A stretch of 64,000 bases of DNA from Nymphaea colorata (GCF_008831285.2 NC_045147.1:3126001-3190000), one strand, 5' to 3'. Positions 23,527-37,400 are shown, counted from the first letter of the stretch. Made by a program: numbers and translations. Notes: generated by a model not told the origin, from the letters alone.

Positions 23527-26150
23527 GTATAATGTTGCAGATGTAGATACTACGACTGATTTGTGGGTTAAATTAGAAAAATTGTACTTGTCGAAGTCTC
23601 TCACAAATAAGTTGTATTTGAAAAAATAGTGACTGATGGATCAAATCTGTTTGAGCATCTGAATGCCTTCAATAGGTTAATTACTCAACTTCAAAGTGTT
23701 AAAGTAGATGAAGAAGACGAGGTCCTTCTTCTTCTTTCATGTATGCCTAAAGTGTATGACCAGCAAAGACACTTTAAAGCTTGAAGAAGTCGGAACTATT
23801 TTGCTTTCAAATGAAGCCAAGCATAAGCCAAATCGTGGAGAAAATTTGGCGAGAGGTCGTCAAAAGCATAAATTCAGCAAAAATTTAGATCTCGATCCAA
23901 GTCAAAAGGTAGAGACAACAGATGTAGGTATTGCAAAGAAGAGGGTCATTGGAAGGTTGATTGTCCAAAGCTTAAGGAAAAATATAAACAGAAAAAGAAA
24001 TCAGCCAAAGAAGCAAGTGTAGTATCAGACGTCGAGATGTGCTGGCCATTTTTTCAGGTAATAATCTCCAACCTGATGTATGGATTTTAGATTCTGGATG
24101 TCCATACCATATGTGTCCTCATAAGTTATAAGTTATGGTTTGATTCTTATACATCATGTGATAATGGAAAAGTGTTAATGAGAAATAATATAGAATGTAA
24201 ATCAGTTGGAATTGGAACCATAAAAATAAAAATGTTTCATGGTGTCATTAGAACTTTAACAAAAGTTAGACACGTTCCAGATTTAAGAAAAAGTCTTTAT
24301 TTCTATTGGTACACTTGATGTTAATGGTTTTACTTTTAGTGGTGCTAATGGCATATAGTGAAGCTGTTTTTTAGTAAATAGATCTCCTTCTACAACATTA
24401 AATTTGAAAGTGCCAGAGCCAGATTACTCTGACATACATATTTTTTGTTGTCCTATTTATGTGTTATTGCAGGAAGGAGAAAGAAGCAAACTTGATACTA
24501 AATCAAAGAAATGTATCTTTCGTGGATACAAAGCAGGTGTGAAAGCGTATAAATACTATAAAGTATGGAACCCCAACACACAAAAAGTGGAAATTAGCAT
24601 AAATGTAGTCTTTGATGAAGATTCATTGTTAAAGAAAGTCCCAGATTGTGATAAAGACATTGGCAAGAAACACAATCCAATTCAGCTAGAGTAGAGTAAT
24701 GACAAGATCAACCAAATTTTAGAAGAACCATCACAAAAAAGTGAGGAAGAGGAACAACCACTTGATGAACCTTATTCTATTGCAAAGGGTAGAGAAAGAA
24801 GGGAAGTTAAATTACCTTTAAAATTTCAAGATACAATAGCATATGCATTTTCAGTTATGTCTACTGAATCTTTGACTTTTCAAGAAGTAATAGAAAGCAA
24901 GGATAGTGAAAGATGGATGATTGCAATGGAAGATGAAATGAAGTCCCTTCAAAAGGATGAGATGTGAGAATTGGTAAGTCTTCCCAAAAGAAAGAAAAGA
25001 GGCAGTAAAATGGATTTTGCGATATTTGAAGGGCTCATCAGATTTTGGTTTTCTATTTCAGGCAGGTACAAATATTTCTGATGCTCTTATCGGCTATGTT
25101 GATTCAGACTACGCAGGTGACTTGGACAAAAGAAGATCAACAACATGGTATATATTTACTCTAGGTGGAGGCCCAATTAGTTGGAAAGTTGCATTACAGG
25201 ATATTGTTGCTTTATCAACAACTGAATAAGAGTATATTGCTGCAGTAGAAGCTGCTAAAGAAGTAGTTTGGTTAAGAGGACTTGTTAACGAATTGGGTAT
25301 TATGCAGGAAAATGCCAAATTACATTGTGATAGTCAAAGCGCAATATGTTTGGCTAAATATTCAATTTATCATGTAAGAACTAAACATATAGATGTCAGA
25401 TATCATAAAATCAAGGAGTTTGTGGCGAATGGTGAAATTCAACTGCAAAAAAGGTGGAGTCGCAACATAGTGTGGTAGACATGTTGACAAAACCTCTCAC
25501 TACAACTAAATTTCACCGTTGTCTGAGGTTGGCTCAGATTTGTGCATGTTAACATGTTTGGAGTCATATTGAGCACGATTGATCTTATATATTTTTTGGA
25601 TTATGACCAAGCCAATAAGGTGGAGTGTTGTTATTATTTTTGACTTGGTCATATGCAAGTCAACAGTGGGCATTTGTGTCTTTTTTCAAACACCTTACTT
25701 TTGCTTTATGTAAGGGTTCAACTTCTTTCCCCTTTTTTTGCCTCTTGCCTTCATTTTGTGGTATGCGACTTTGGTGGAGTGTCTCAAGGAGTGGCCTGCG
25801 ACTTTGGTGGAGCCTCTCAAGGAGTGGCCGTAAACATGGAGCCTCCACTACCAACTCTCTCACTTGCTGCAATTTTTTTTTGGGCAGTTATTTTTCTATT
25901 GCATTAAAAACATGTATGTTTTTCAGTTTTTCAAGAGAGGATGAACACACAGAAGAAAGAGGGTTTTGGGGGGCTGAATGTCACAACATAGCATTGTTCT
26001 TGGATCTCACTGTATTTTGATGCTTCATATAATATGAATCTTGCTGGTTTCTCCCCGTGGATGTAGGAAGGCAAACAGTATATCCGAACCACGTAATTTG
26101 AGTGTCTTTTGTGTGATTTGGTTTCTCTGTTTTTTCCATCTGTCAGTTTA
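23527..26150 (+). mobile_element. Ty1/Copia retrotransposon remnant (Tnt1-like), 5' truncated, RT deleted
   Basis: The frames read in Copia order. Gag pieces (near 23650, FEHLNAFNRLITQLQS) come first, then a CCHC zinc knuckle (CRYC..EGHWKVDCP near 23930) and a protease-like VWILDSGCPYHMC near 24080. A GAG-pre/integrase tail follows (24404-24694, KSKKCIFRGYKAGVKAYKYY), then the start of the RT domain (SERWMIAMEDEMKSLQKDEM near 24907). The sequence then jumps straight to the end of RT/RNase H (25017 on, RYLKGSSDFGFLFQ, GYVDSDYAGDLDKRRSTT). The central RT with its YMDD-type motif is therefore deleted. Several stops and frameshifts are present. A candidate 3' LTR starts tgttgttattatttttgact at 25627 after a purine-rich stretch. 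No 5' LTR is seen. Confidence 0.8.
25627..26150 (+). repeat. Candidate 3' LTR of the Copia remnant
   Basis: It begins TGTTGTTATT after aataaggtggag, which would be the polypurine tract. It holds a 33-bp tandem duplication (gcgactttggtggag ... caaggagtggcc) near 25769-25835. With no second LTR in the window the right border is only approximate. Confidence 0.45.
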
Positions 26151-27200
26151 TTTTTCTAGTGACTCTCTTGATATCACAGACACATATTTGTTTACAGAGT
26201 GACTGTTTACACTTTACTCTATTTTTGCTTGCAATCTGGACCTCTCTTTTACAACAGGAAGGTTGGGTGGAAATCTCGATAAACACTTCAACTTCTGTCA
26301 ATGGTTGTACTGTTGTAGGTTTTTCTAAGAGAATTGGACTGTTTGATGCCAACAACACTATCTTCTCTACGTTTCTTCACTTTCAAGAATTTATTGATGG
26401 GCATGCTCTGATTTCAGATATCCTGTAATAACTGACAAGTTTCATGGGGTGGTAGATTTTCCAGGTTAGTTTTTTAGAGTTTATCATATAAACCTGCCAA
26501 ATGCTTGAACATTAGCCTTCTGTATTTGCTTGATGCACTGCACAATGATCTTATAACCCCATGTTTTTCTTGATCCGTGGAAAGAGAATCTATTAGTTGT
26601 AATAAACTAAAGGACCATCTTTCTATAAATAACTGATAATGGGTTAAGTTTTTCAACCAATGCATTTTTTTGCAGTGGCGCACATTTACAAGTTATGTTT
26701 GGTTTCCTTTTTCATAAACTTCTTGATAAGAAGGTGGTTGAGTGAAATCTCAGATTGATATAAAGACCCCACCTAGAGTTGGTATGCGAGATTCCAAACC
26801 GTCCAACTACTTTAGCAGTATAACCAACAGCTTATAAACTTGTCGAGATCTCGTATATTTCCTTGTCCTTTACGTGCATGAGGCTCTTCAGCATCACACG
26901 ATATAACGTTTTGTTTCTTAATTCGCAAATGGAGTCTAGGGGATCTTTACATCCTTGTATGCTCAAATATGGTAATTCGACCTCATCCAACTTCACGGTC
27001 AAGGGATTAAGCTCCTAATTTCCCAGGCGGACTGGCAAAGCTGCATAATTGCAACTCTAATTGACAAGACAATATATGAAATGAACCATAAGAGTTCTGA
27101 GCAAATTAATTTTTGAGAAATGATTCATTTATTCAAATTTGTTTTCGTACAAAATATGGATTTTATGACCAAGGGCCAGGCAGCTTTTAAATTAATTTGT
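26150..27200. other. Intergenic DNA, no gene seen
   Basis: Short frames without motifs and no repeats that I can delimit. Confidence 0.4.
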
Positions 27201-27203
27201 TTG

Positions 27204-27800
27204 ACACTAGTCAAAAAGAGAAAATGAGTGATCATGTATATTGTATCGAGTGGTGTGCTGAAGACTGAAAATTTTCAGTCCAAACTTAGATTGGAGAAAT
27301 CTGTAAATTCTATATATATGTAGCTAACCTTGATGAAAAAATCTATAAATACTTTATATATTTATATAGCCATTAAGATTTCTATTGCATAGGGCTGCTA
27401 ACATGAGAGGCACTTTAGGGGGCTGGGTTATATATATATATAGGGGGCTGAGTTATATATATATATATATCTAAAGCACTGGATTCTCATGGCCATCCCG
27501 CCTCATTAGCACAGCCCCAAAAAAAAAAAGACATTGGGCTGCGTGTGTGAGAGAGATTTCTCTCGCAGCTGCAGGAATCCATGTTATTTATATAATAGAA
27601 AGAGAGAGTGCGAGTGTGTGGGTGAGAGTTCGCGCCGTGCCGTTGAATCTGCCCTCCCTTATTTTCTTGTTGCCTGAGGCGGAACCGACAAAAGTCCTTG
27701 GATGGAATGGATGGACCGGTTCAATGGCAGACACTAGCGGTCTGCCAGTATTCTGAGTTGTAGAAAATTGGCTAGTTTTCAGCTTTTGTGCCTGACTTGT
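27204..27800. repeat. Dispersed repeat R, partial copy (tail)
   Basis: It shares acactagtcaaaaagagaaaa, gtggtgtgctgaagactgaa and the block ending atggatggaccggttcaatg with the long R copies, in the same order. Its local (TA)n tracts and a spacer are rearranged. The coding-like segment is absent. Confidence 0.75.
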
Positions 27801-28111
27801 ACAACCAACTAGCAACCCAAAGATCTTTTTGTTGTTGAACGTTCTATCATGGGTCAATTCAACAAGGGAAACCAAATGAAAAGCTCCTCCCAAATATCAG
27901 ACCTCCAGTCGAAGAAAAAAAAGGAAAAATAGAATATCACCTGAATTCTTCCCTGAAGAAACCATACCACCTTGATTCTGTCGATTCCGCTGATTTGCTC
28001 GGCGCTTCTTCCGTTTTTCCTTCTCGCCTTCTTCGAACCTCTCAGCGACTAAGTCTATAAGACCCCGTCATTCCTTCGTTCCCCTTCATAACTCTACCAA
28101 ACAAATTTGCA

Positions 28112-28731
28112 CAAAAGATCTCGGAGCAAGAAGAAAAAGAACAAAGCAACAAGATAAGCGAAAAGGAACTGGGACCCTAATCTATGGTTCTTTTCACACG
28201 CTTCGATCAGTCTCATCCCAACAAAAAACACAGACGAAACCGGTGCGGGAGACTCTTCCTCCTTCTGGAACTCAAAAGGGCATACGGCATGTGGAAATGA
28301 GGCTCCTATTCCCATGATAAAGCCTTTCCCTCTTCCCTCCTCCCTCTTTTCTCTATTTTTTCCAGGAGGTCTCTCTATGCAATTTCTCATTTCCCTGTGC
28401 ATACGGCATGTGGAAATGTTTCAAAGAAATGAGAAATTGCACAGAGAGACCTCCTCGGAAAATAGGGAAAAGAGGGAGGAGGGAAGAGGGAAAGGCTTTA
28501 TCGTGGGAAGAGAAGGTTGCCGTCGTTTCCACATGCCTTGTGCCCTTTTGAGTTCCAGAGGGAGAGGAAGAGTCTCCCATGCCGGTTTCGTCTGTGTTTT
28601 CTGTTTGGACGAGACGGATGGAAGCGTGTGGACAGAACCGTAAATTAGGTTCTCATTTCCCTTTCGCTTCTCTTTGGTTTTAGTTCCAAGAGGAGTTGCT
28701 TTGTTCATTTTCTTCTTGCTTTGAGATTTTC
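28112..28731. repeat. Long imperfect hairpin, arms ~282 and ~306 bp, loop 32 nt
   Basis: Left arm 28112-28393 (caaaagatctcggagcaaga ... gcaatttctcatttc) pairs with right arm 28426-28731 read in reverse complement (gaaatgagaaattgc at the loop; tcttcttgctttgagatttt at the far end). Mismatches and small indels are scattered along it, roughly one in seven by eye. The short loop contains gcatacggcatgtggaaatg, a word also present inside the left arm at about 28279. No open frame gives a protein-like product. It could be transcribed as a long double-stranded RNA, be a young MIRNA-like locus, or be a foldback transposon. Confidence 0.8.
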
Positions 28732-28739
28732 TCTTTCGC

Positions 28740-31450
28740 CTTCTTTTCTGTGGATTTGTTTGGGACGTCCTCAATTTGGATAGCAGGCTTTTTATAGCAA
28801 TTCCAGCAAGGGAGTAGACTGTGGAACATGGACTCCTCAGTCCTTTGGAAATTTGACCACAGGATTTTGTGTTTCATGTAGAATTTTGGGCAGTAATTCC
28901 GTGGACACTTTATTTTTCATGAATGTTGGTTGTTAGGATCTACCTACAAGTGTTAAAGAACATTTTTTACACTAAGGCTGTATATCATTACTTACCTGTG
29001 CTCCTTTAGCATTACTGTGATTATTTAGTTTATCCTGGTCTTGTTTGCTTGAACCAGTTTCACTTAATCTGTATGGACTGATGATCTGCAATGCTCAGGC
29101 TGATCGAAGTTTACAACAAGAACAAGATGTGATTCTAGAATGCTTAAGGATTGGCAGTAAGATCATGTTATTCTACTATGCCAAATAATTTTTTGAAGGG
29201 CAACTATTTATGTTTGTAAGTTGGTTGTGGTCAATAAATTATTTGGCTTTTGATATGCTTGATAGAAATAGACATGCAGCAGTGGGTTCATATGATGTCT
29301 TGAAGAGTTTATAAATGCTTACGACTTTATGTGGCTTTGAGTTGACAGTTGCATGGCTCATTGTTATTGTGTTTGGCTGTTTATCCCCCTCTGTTATATA
29401 TTGCTGACATTTTGATTTATTACCGGATCATGTTTAATCTTGCATTCTTGGCTAAAGAATTCATTTTGGTGGCTCTAACTTCATTTGTAACAAATTTTCT
29501 CCACCATGGACGCTAGTCTCTCTAGATGGTTCGACAATCTAAACACTATAGGAAAACAGACTAGTGGCTTAATCACTAAAAGCTTTGGCCTGTTCAAATA
29601 ACTGGTTTTGTCCTTTCTGTAGTTATTTAGTTCAAAGTTCCATATATCACTATCCTTTCCAAGTGATATTCTGACTAAAATTACTCAGTGTATTTTGATT
29701 TGAAATTTCTAGCATCAGATAACTTTGTGGCTATCTCTCAGAAAAAATCAAGCATCAGTAGGATGGAAAGTTGACTGTCCTCGCAAAGTGAAGCATCTTT
29801 TGGAAAAGCTCTCAGACAATTTTCTATTTAGAGAAAGCTCAACCTGAAATTGAAAACTTTTATTGAACTTCACGGTATCGGGAATCCCTGTGTATTCTAG
29901 TTTGGGGAGAAACATGGACCCCTTTTCTTTATGGGGTAAAGTTCCTCTTACGAATGGTTCCCTTTATGTAACAGCCTTGGAAGTTACAATAGTTTCTTTG
30001 TTCTCCTGTGCACAAGACCTCCTTTCATTGCTCAAGTTTTGGTTCTTTCTGTGCAATTAACACAGCTGTACTTCCCTTAAATATTTAAATATTTAGGTAC
30101 TGATGATAGACATTTCTTCTATGCACTTGTCCATATGTCACTATTACCCTTTCCATTTTTAAATTTGAGTGGTGTTCCTCCTGTGGAATTAAATCATTTT
30201 TGCTTCTTCCTCTTCCAGCCGCTTCTCCTATGTCTTGGCAGCAATGAGACATTGAGACGGACTAAGGATGTCTAACTTTTATCAAGAGGTTCTGCAAGAT
30301 AACTATTTCAAATGGCCAAGAAAGAGGGTCTATTTTCTGTTTAATCTGCTATTTTCTGCTTCGCATGAAATATATTTTCTGTTTCAAAAATTTTGCTTGT
30401 TGACCATAGGCTTGTCATTGTTTAGAAAGAAGCTTGAGATTTTTGTAAGAGGTAAAGATTAGATTGATCACTTTCTCTGCAATTGTGTGACTACCTGATG
30501 GAGTTCAGAAGATGAAACTTGACTCATGTCTGAACTCTGGAAGTTATGAGGGCATATTTGCTTTTAGTCATGCAATGAGCGTCGTTTGAAATTGTGAGGG
30601 ATCAAGTTTACCAGTTACTTGAGCAGTTTGTACTTTTTCATGAGACATTTGACATCGAAGAATTTTTCTTGTCCTTAAGCCAAATGTTTGTACTCCTAGC
30701 TATCTAAACATGTCAATAATTTAACTTATTTGCAGTTGAGGATTTGAATTCTAGCATGATGGGTTAATTTTCGAAACTATTGGGAAACATGATAGAGATT
30801 TGATGCAGTTAAGAAGGTTTAGAACCGTTGTTGCGAACATGTGGCACATGCTATTATCGATGTGCATATTGCATTGTTGGTTGGGAAAAGATATATAAGT
30901 TGGGAAGCATAATTACTAGAAAGACGCCTCAACTAAGAAAGCAAGTGAGAAACATATTAGTGATTGATTGAATCGAAAGCTCGGAGCTTAAGCCGTTTAG
31001 TCACAACCTCAAAGAGTTAGGAAGGCACCTATTGGAGGGTTTTGTGGGTTGATACTACCTATCGGCACCCTCTTGAGGCGATAACCTACAAAGGGATTTA
31101 CAAAGGAAAAAAAGTTCAGCTGTCAAATGCAGTTCCAGACTTCCAGGAAGAGTAACCATCTCAAAGAAAAAATTACCACCCTCTCCTGCCTTGTCAAAGC
31201 AAATATCATAAAGAGTAACAAGGCACAAAATACTTCCTAGATGGAGCATGTATCAAGACAAGCTGCTTCAGGCCCATAGTCTGTCCAGCTCAAAAGAATT
31301 ATGGAACTCATGAAACAGGCTTGGCAGCCTAATATGAACAAACACCGAGCTTGACTTGCATAGACTATAAACTAGTCACGTACAATATCATAGAACTCGT
31401 AATGTAAGAATCTTATTATTTTAGCTTTGGAAAAAGTCAACGAGGCAGCT
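28740..31450. other. Region without a confident gene
   Basis: Mostly AT-rich with short frames. One exon-like stretch at about 29100-29160 on the plus strand (acceptor tgctcag, frame ADRSLQQEQDVILECLRIGS) may be a stray coding remnant, but I do not recognise it and no partner exons are visible. Confidence 0.35.
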
Positions 31451-34400
31451 TTACCTATTACTTTCAGCTGGTGAGACTGTTAGTAATGTCTGAAATTCCC
31501 AACAGCACAGAGATTGGTGACCTGAAGAAAAAGGCATCAAGCTAGGATGGTAATGAGTAGCACCGTAGAAGCAACATAAACTAACATATTTCCATTGGAA
31601 CATAAAATAACATATATTACTCACCCAACTCGATTTCTTGGGTTTGATCTTCCACATCACCCTCATCTATGGTAGTTACATCAACATTTCCTGAAGTTGC
31701 TTGTTCATATCTCTCCAAGAACTCTTCCTCTGTTTCTTCATCATCATCATTAGAATCCTACGAAAAAAGTGAAAACAACAAAAGGCCCTGGGAAATATTA
31801 AGAATATGACAGACACAACATTATGCAATCACAAATCTTGACGTAGTGACTTGTAAAACCTCATCTGTGTCAGTTTCTTCATCTTCCTCAGTCACATCAT
31901 CCGTACCACTTTCACCATTATTATCTTCAACTTCTTTTAAATAAATAAGGGCTTCTGTCAGAGATGCAAAGCATTTTCCTACAATCCCAGCATCTTGTTC
32001 TGATGAGGACATCCATCTCTCAAGAAAAGCTGGTCAACCCTGCACATAAAGTCAAGATGTAAATGTCAGCAAATATAGAAGATTGCATTCTTATGGCCTT
32101 TGGCTTCTATGCTGATATAGCTTCCTGCACCCACAAAACCTTGCGTCCATTTTCATTGTCACGTACTAATAAAACTTGAGGGGTACAAACTAAAAGCTTC
32201 AAAACTTTAAAGCTGAAATTGCAGAAGACTGAAAAAGCAGGGAGCTAGGAGGTTTCCTATCATGCTGACAGAAAAGAAAACTGCCTTATTTCATCATCGA
32301 TACAAGAAAGGCAGATAGAAATTGTTATGGAACATAGCACTTCAGTTATACCAAAGTATATGTGCTTTGACTGTACAAATAAATTGGTGTTTCTTCTGAG
32401 AGGTCAATCTAATGCACACATTTATCAAAGCACACACCCAAACAAAAGCAATACTACAGAAAAACAAAGTGTTAAACTGAGGGAACAAATTAAAACTATA
32501 TCTAATAGAAATTTTGAAATGCACACTTAATTTTTGTAAAAAATGCAATTTTCTGGGCAGTGACAATTCTGAAATTTATAAGACTTTAGTTTTTTTATAC
32601 TTTAAGAATTTAGATCGTTGATCATTTTTGTGGGGGTTTACTTACATGTAATATCTTAAGGCAATAAAGAGTCAAACTAAAACCACTACGAATGCTTTAT
32701 TTACATTTAGTTAACATATCTTTGCAATAAATGGAACATTTTAGGTAGAAGAAAATAACTGAGGCACCACGTGATTTTAAACATATAACAATTACCTGAA
32801 TGCTCAAATTTTAGAAAATCACTTAGGGCAACAGACCAAATCACCCACCTCAATTAATTAGCTTAAAGGCTGAGAAGAAGAAAGGACAGCAAACGGATAA
32901 GATTCAAACACTCCGGTAGTTAGGTACAGCTTTATAAGTTTGGAACTTTGGATACATTTTCCAACATAATTTTGAGTTTTAGCCTATCAGGTAACCAACT
33001 ATAGTTTTAAGCATATTAATCAGTTTTATAATAATAAAACTAAGCAGTTATAGCTTGTACAGCCAGCATAGCATTTTCTTGTATTAGATTTGTGAACCAT
33101 AGCAAATTTAATGCCAATCTTAAATAATTAAATTAACCTATTTTAATACTGTTTCCAGTTAATGAAAATTAATATTTACATAGTTGGTGTTTCACGAGCC
33201 AGAAAATTTTGTTACCGGTAAATTTTGATGACAATCTGGACCAAGCTGTCAACTGGGTTGCAACTGAAATGCAACCAAACTTTTTTGGTCTATCGGTTAA
33301 AGCCAACAGCAGTGATTAAACATCGTAAGTTGCAGTTAAGGGTGCTGATATGAAGCATCACGCACTCGCAAGATAGAGTTGGACAAGAAGTCTAGAAAAA
33401 GAGAGCAGAAGAACAGGAGCATCATCAAAAAAAGAATTTTGCATATCAACTCTAATTTGCACACCCAAAACCCAGAAAAGTTCAGGAAGCTCACCAGCTA
33501 ACTTAATCTCAGACCTAGATGAAAGACTTGGATCAAACGACATGGAAGAGATACATGCCATCCCTGACGCCCAAATCGTACATCCATTTTCCACATCCTT
33601 TTCCAATATTCTCTCAACATAATCAGGATCAGATACATAACATGCCCCAATAAGTATCAAAAGAGGTTTCCACAAAGCAAAGGGCTTATGCTGAATGCCC
33701 TTGAAATGTGAAAAAGATGCATGGGTGAAGCTGAAAATAAGTGCTTTTTTCACATCTTCAGTTTGGAGTGATAAACTGGGCAAGTGCAGCAACATATGTG
33801 CACATGAGCATGCTCTCCATGTTGCAGAAGGATATGCTGAAATGGCCTTAGCAAGGAAAGCTCCAATGCGTATTATAGAACATGGAGGAGCAGGTGGTGA
33901 AGGTGGAGGTAGAGGCGTTCTCACCAAAAATGATTTCAACTCATACTTCTTAACAACGACAACGACTTCCTCAATAGCAGCAAAGACAGCCATGTCCTCC
34001 ATTTCCTTCCAAGCGTCCCACTCTGCTATCAGCTGTGACCATATCACTAGCAGCTCTTCAATTCTCAAATGAAATAACTGAGACTTGTCTATAATAAGCT
34101 TCATCAGAGCGCCAAGTATTGAAGAAACTGCATCTAAGCATGACGATGGTGGAAGGGAAATGTCAATCCCTCTGTTCTGAATGCAGCACGAAATGGACAG
34201 ATCAAGAAAAAGAAAATCCCAAATAGTTTTCAAATGCAAAATCAAAATTTGCAGTCTTAATTTCTGAATTATTAGTTTATAACTTTCAATAATAAATAGT
34301 ACATCCCTATACAGTCTCCTAGTTCTGTGAACAACGGGCTTTATCCATCCCCTGCCTCGGACATGGACCTATAGCCTGAAGGTCCTCCTTAAAGAAGGAT

Positions 34401-37400
34401 GTAGACATGGCTTCGAAGACCCTCTGACTGGCTAATTGAACAATGCCATCACAAGAGTTCGTGAGGGTCTTTTCCTACCATCACTTGCTCAGTTCCCGAG
34501 AAGAATTGCAAAGAGACTATCCCATAGATTTCCAAATACCATTGGAAATCCAAATCCGGTATACCACACGTCCTGATTTCCTTAAAATGTTCATAAGACC
34601 TTGTATTGACATGGACCTTTGCTAGTTTGGCTTCCTTCTTTTCACAGCTACAAGACTGATGTAATGCATTGAGTCGTCAAAATATCTTCTCAAGCAACAT
34701 AAAGCTAGAGATACGCAAGGAAGGACTCAAATTGTATTAGGGTTTTGGTAACAAGAATAACCATAGAATTTCAAGGTCAAATCAGTTATTGTTTCTTTGG
34801 AATCTATTACTTAGGGCATAGTTCTCAACATCAGCTTAACTTTGACTGCAATTAGCAGCATAGTATCTGGTTGAATCAAGAATGCATTGCAAAGCAACTC
34901 ACTGATGCTTGTACAGGTGACAGCCAAACTTTTTGTAGTAAACAAGCCAACGCTCCAACCACAGTAGCCGTACCAGTCTTCCATTCATGGGCAGTTTCAT
35001 TTGGATCTTCCTCTTCAGGAACTGAATCAACCCAAGTACGACTAGTTGCTGCTAAAGCAGCAAATGCTGGTTCAAAAACCTGCACAAAGTTCCAAGTTGT
35101 TGTAAAAAGCAATGCTCAGATGGAAAAACCACAGCACTATAATTTTTTTCTGAAGAAATGGAGATTCATCAAATATAATGGGCCAAACAGAAAGTAAGCT
35201 TATTAGTTTCATATGAAAATCCAACCATTTGAAATCCAAGAGCAAATTTTGAAGAGGAAGAAAGTCAGATATAACTTAGGGTGCTTGTATGAGAGGAACC
35301 GATAATAAAGAATAAACATTACAGAAAGGTACCTGTGGCCATGGTTCTGGACTAGGTGGCACGTGCTTTGGAATAGCAGCAGATATTGCTGACACTAGCA
35401 TAGGTATATGACATGTAATCTTATGATCGCCTAAAGTCACTACATTCATCAAAAGATGGAACATAAGAGAGGCTATGTTTTCATCATCTTCATTCACCAC
35501 TCCAACCAATATTTTCAGAAGCGGCAACCATTTAGGTGGCCCATAGAAAGAACCTAAAAGATGTAAAATCAAAAATAAATGTAAGTAAACAGGAAGATGG
35601 AAATGAGACCAGCAATACCTCAAGCAATTCTCCAATAGCAGCAGCAGCAGACGTACGGACTGGATAGCAATTTATATCATCTTCATCAGGCATCACCATT
35701 GCCTTGAGAAGCGCATTATACATATCTGCATTCATTTGCTGAACAAAGCAACAAAGGCAGGAAGCATAAAAAAAAGATCCACAAATAAATGTGTTAGAAT
35801 ATCACGTAATAGGGAACCGGGTCCGGATATGGACCCGGTACCCATGGGCATGGGAACCGAGGATGGCTCGGTGCCCTAGGCAGGTTTCCTCTCCCTCTTA
35901 TTTTCTGATCAAGAATTGTAATCAGTTGATTAAGTGATAATAGACTCTCTCTCCTAGGGTTGCGGTTTTGCCCTTAGGTTAGAGCTTCTCCGTGTTTTTT
36001 TTCCTCTTTCCTGAGGTTTTCCACGTATATCTTGTGTTGCTTCTTCGTTTCTTCTTCCGTTGCGTGTGGGGTTCAGTCTGTGATCGTGGAGTTTCCGCCG
36101 TTCTTGTGCCGCTGCCATCATTTCCGTCGTCGCCACCGGTGTTGTCTTTTCCGCCGCCGCCTGCGATGCCGTCGTCGCATCCGTCATCGCCCTTTGCTTC
36201 GCCGCCTCTTGCACCGCCGCCGTCTCCTGTGCACCGTCGTCGCTGCTCTTGAGCCGTCACTGCCTCTCTTACGCAGTACTCCCTCTCGTGTTTTCTGGTG
36301 GTGGATATTGTTTGTCTTTGGTGCTCGTGATGGCCGCAGAGATGACTCCCAAGATCGATGTTGCCTTTGACACGGGCAGCAATACCAAGAGCGAGAATGT
36401 ATCTGTTCAAGTCACCTCTATTCGGCTGAACAAAGACAACTATTTCTCTTGGTCTGCTGCGCTGGAAATTGGAATCACGAGTCGCGGTCGTCTGCCCTAC
36501 ATCACTGGGGAGAAACCCGCGCCTAGTAAAACCGATCTTAGTTGGGCGACTTGGGCGTTGGAGGATAGTCAAGTTAAGGTATGGATTATTAGTTCTGTTT
36601 CTGCTGATATTCAGCCCCTTATTTTGCGAAAGTCAACCTCATATGACATGTGGACTGTGCTTGCGAGGATGTATGGCTGTAAAAAGAGAGTCCTGCATAC
36701 GTACCAAACCAAACGCAGCATATATTCCCTTAAACATGGTGACTTGTCTTTGGCATCCTTTTATGCAGCCCTGAAGACTAAATGGGAGGAACTGGATTAT
36801 CATGTGAATGATGACTGGTACTGTGGTTCTGATCATGCCCTGTACTGGCAGAAGGAGTGGATGGACCGGACGTTTATTTTTTTGGGAGGTCTGCGTGATG
36901 AATTTAACTCTATTAGGAGTCAAATTCTCAACTGTTACGAGACTCCTGGGATTGAGGAGGTGTATGCTCGGGTGGAATCTGAGGAACAATGCCGTCATGT
37001 GATGCATATCGACTCTAGTCATGGGAGTTCACCCTCAGCCTTTGTTAGCCGTGCTCCAGGGACTGGGCAGCGTCCTGTTCGGCGTTGTAGTCATTGTAAC
37101 AAGTTGGGGCATTCTGTTGATTTCTGTTGGGATATTCATCCTGAGAAGAAGCTCTCCCGTGGTCGTCCCCCTTCTGGTCGGCGAGGTCCTTCTGTGCCCG
37201 ACTCCAGTCATGGTAGCTCTTCTAGTGTTGAAAAATCAAAGCTTTCCTCTGACCAAATCAAGGAACTGCAAGCTTATATCAGCCGGCTTTCTACTACTCA
37301 GGAGGATGCCTCCACGTCTGAGGGTGCTCAGTTAGCCCAAGCTCTTGTTGCCACAAGCGATCAAGGTAATCCCTCACTTGGTGATTGGATTGTTGACAGT

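Noticed and set aside
35979-36572. 197-codon minus-strand frame rich in Gly, Arg and Thr
   Set aside because: Antisense shadow of the Copia leader and gag; low complexity, no motif.
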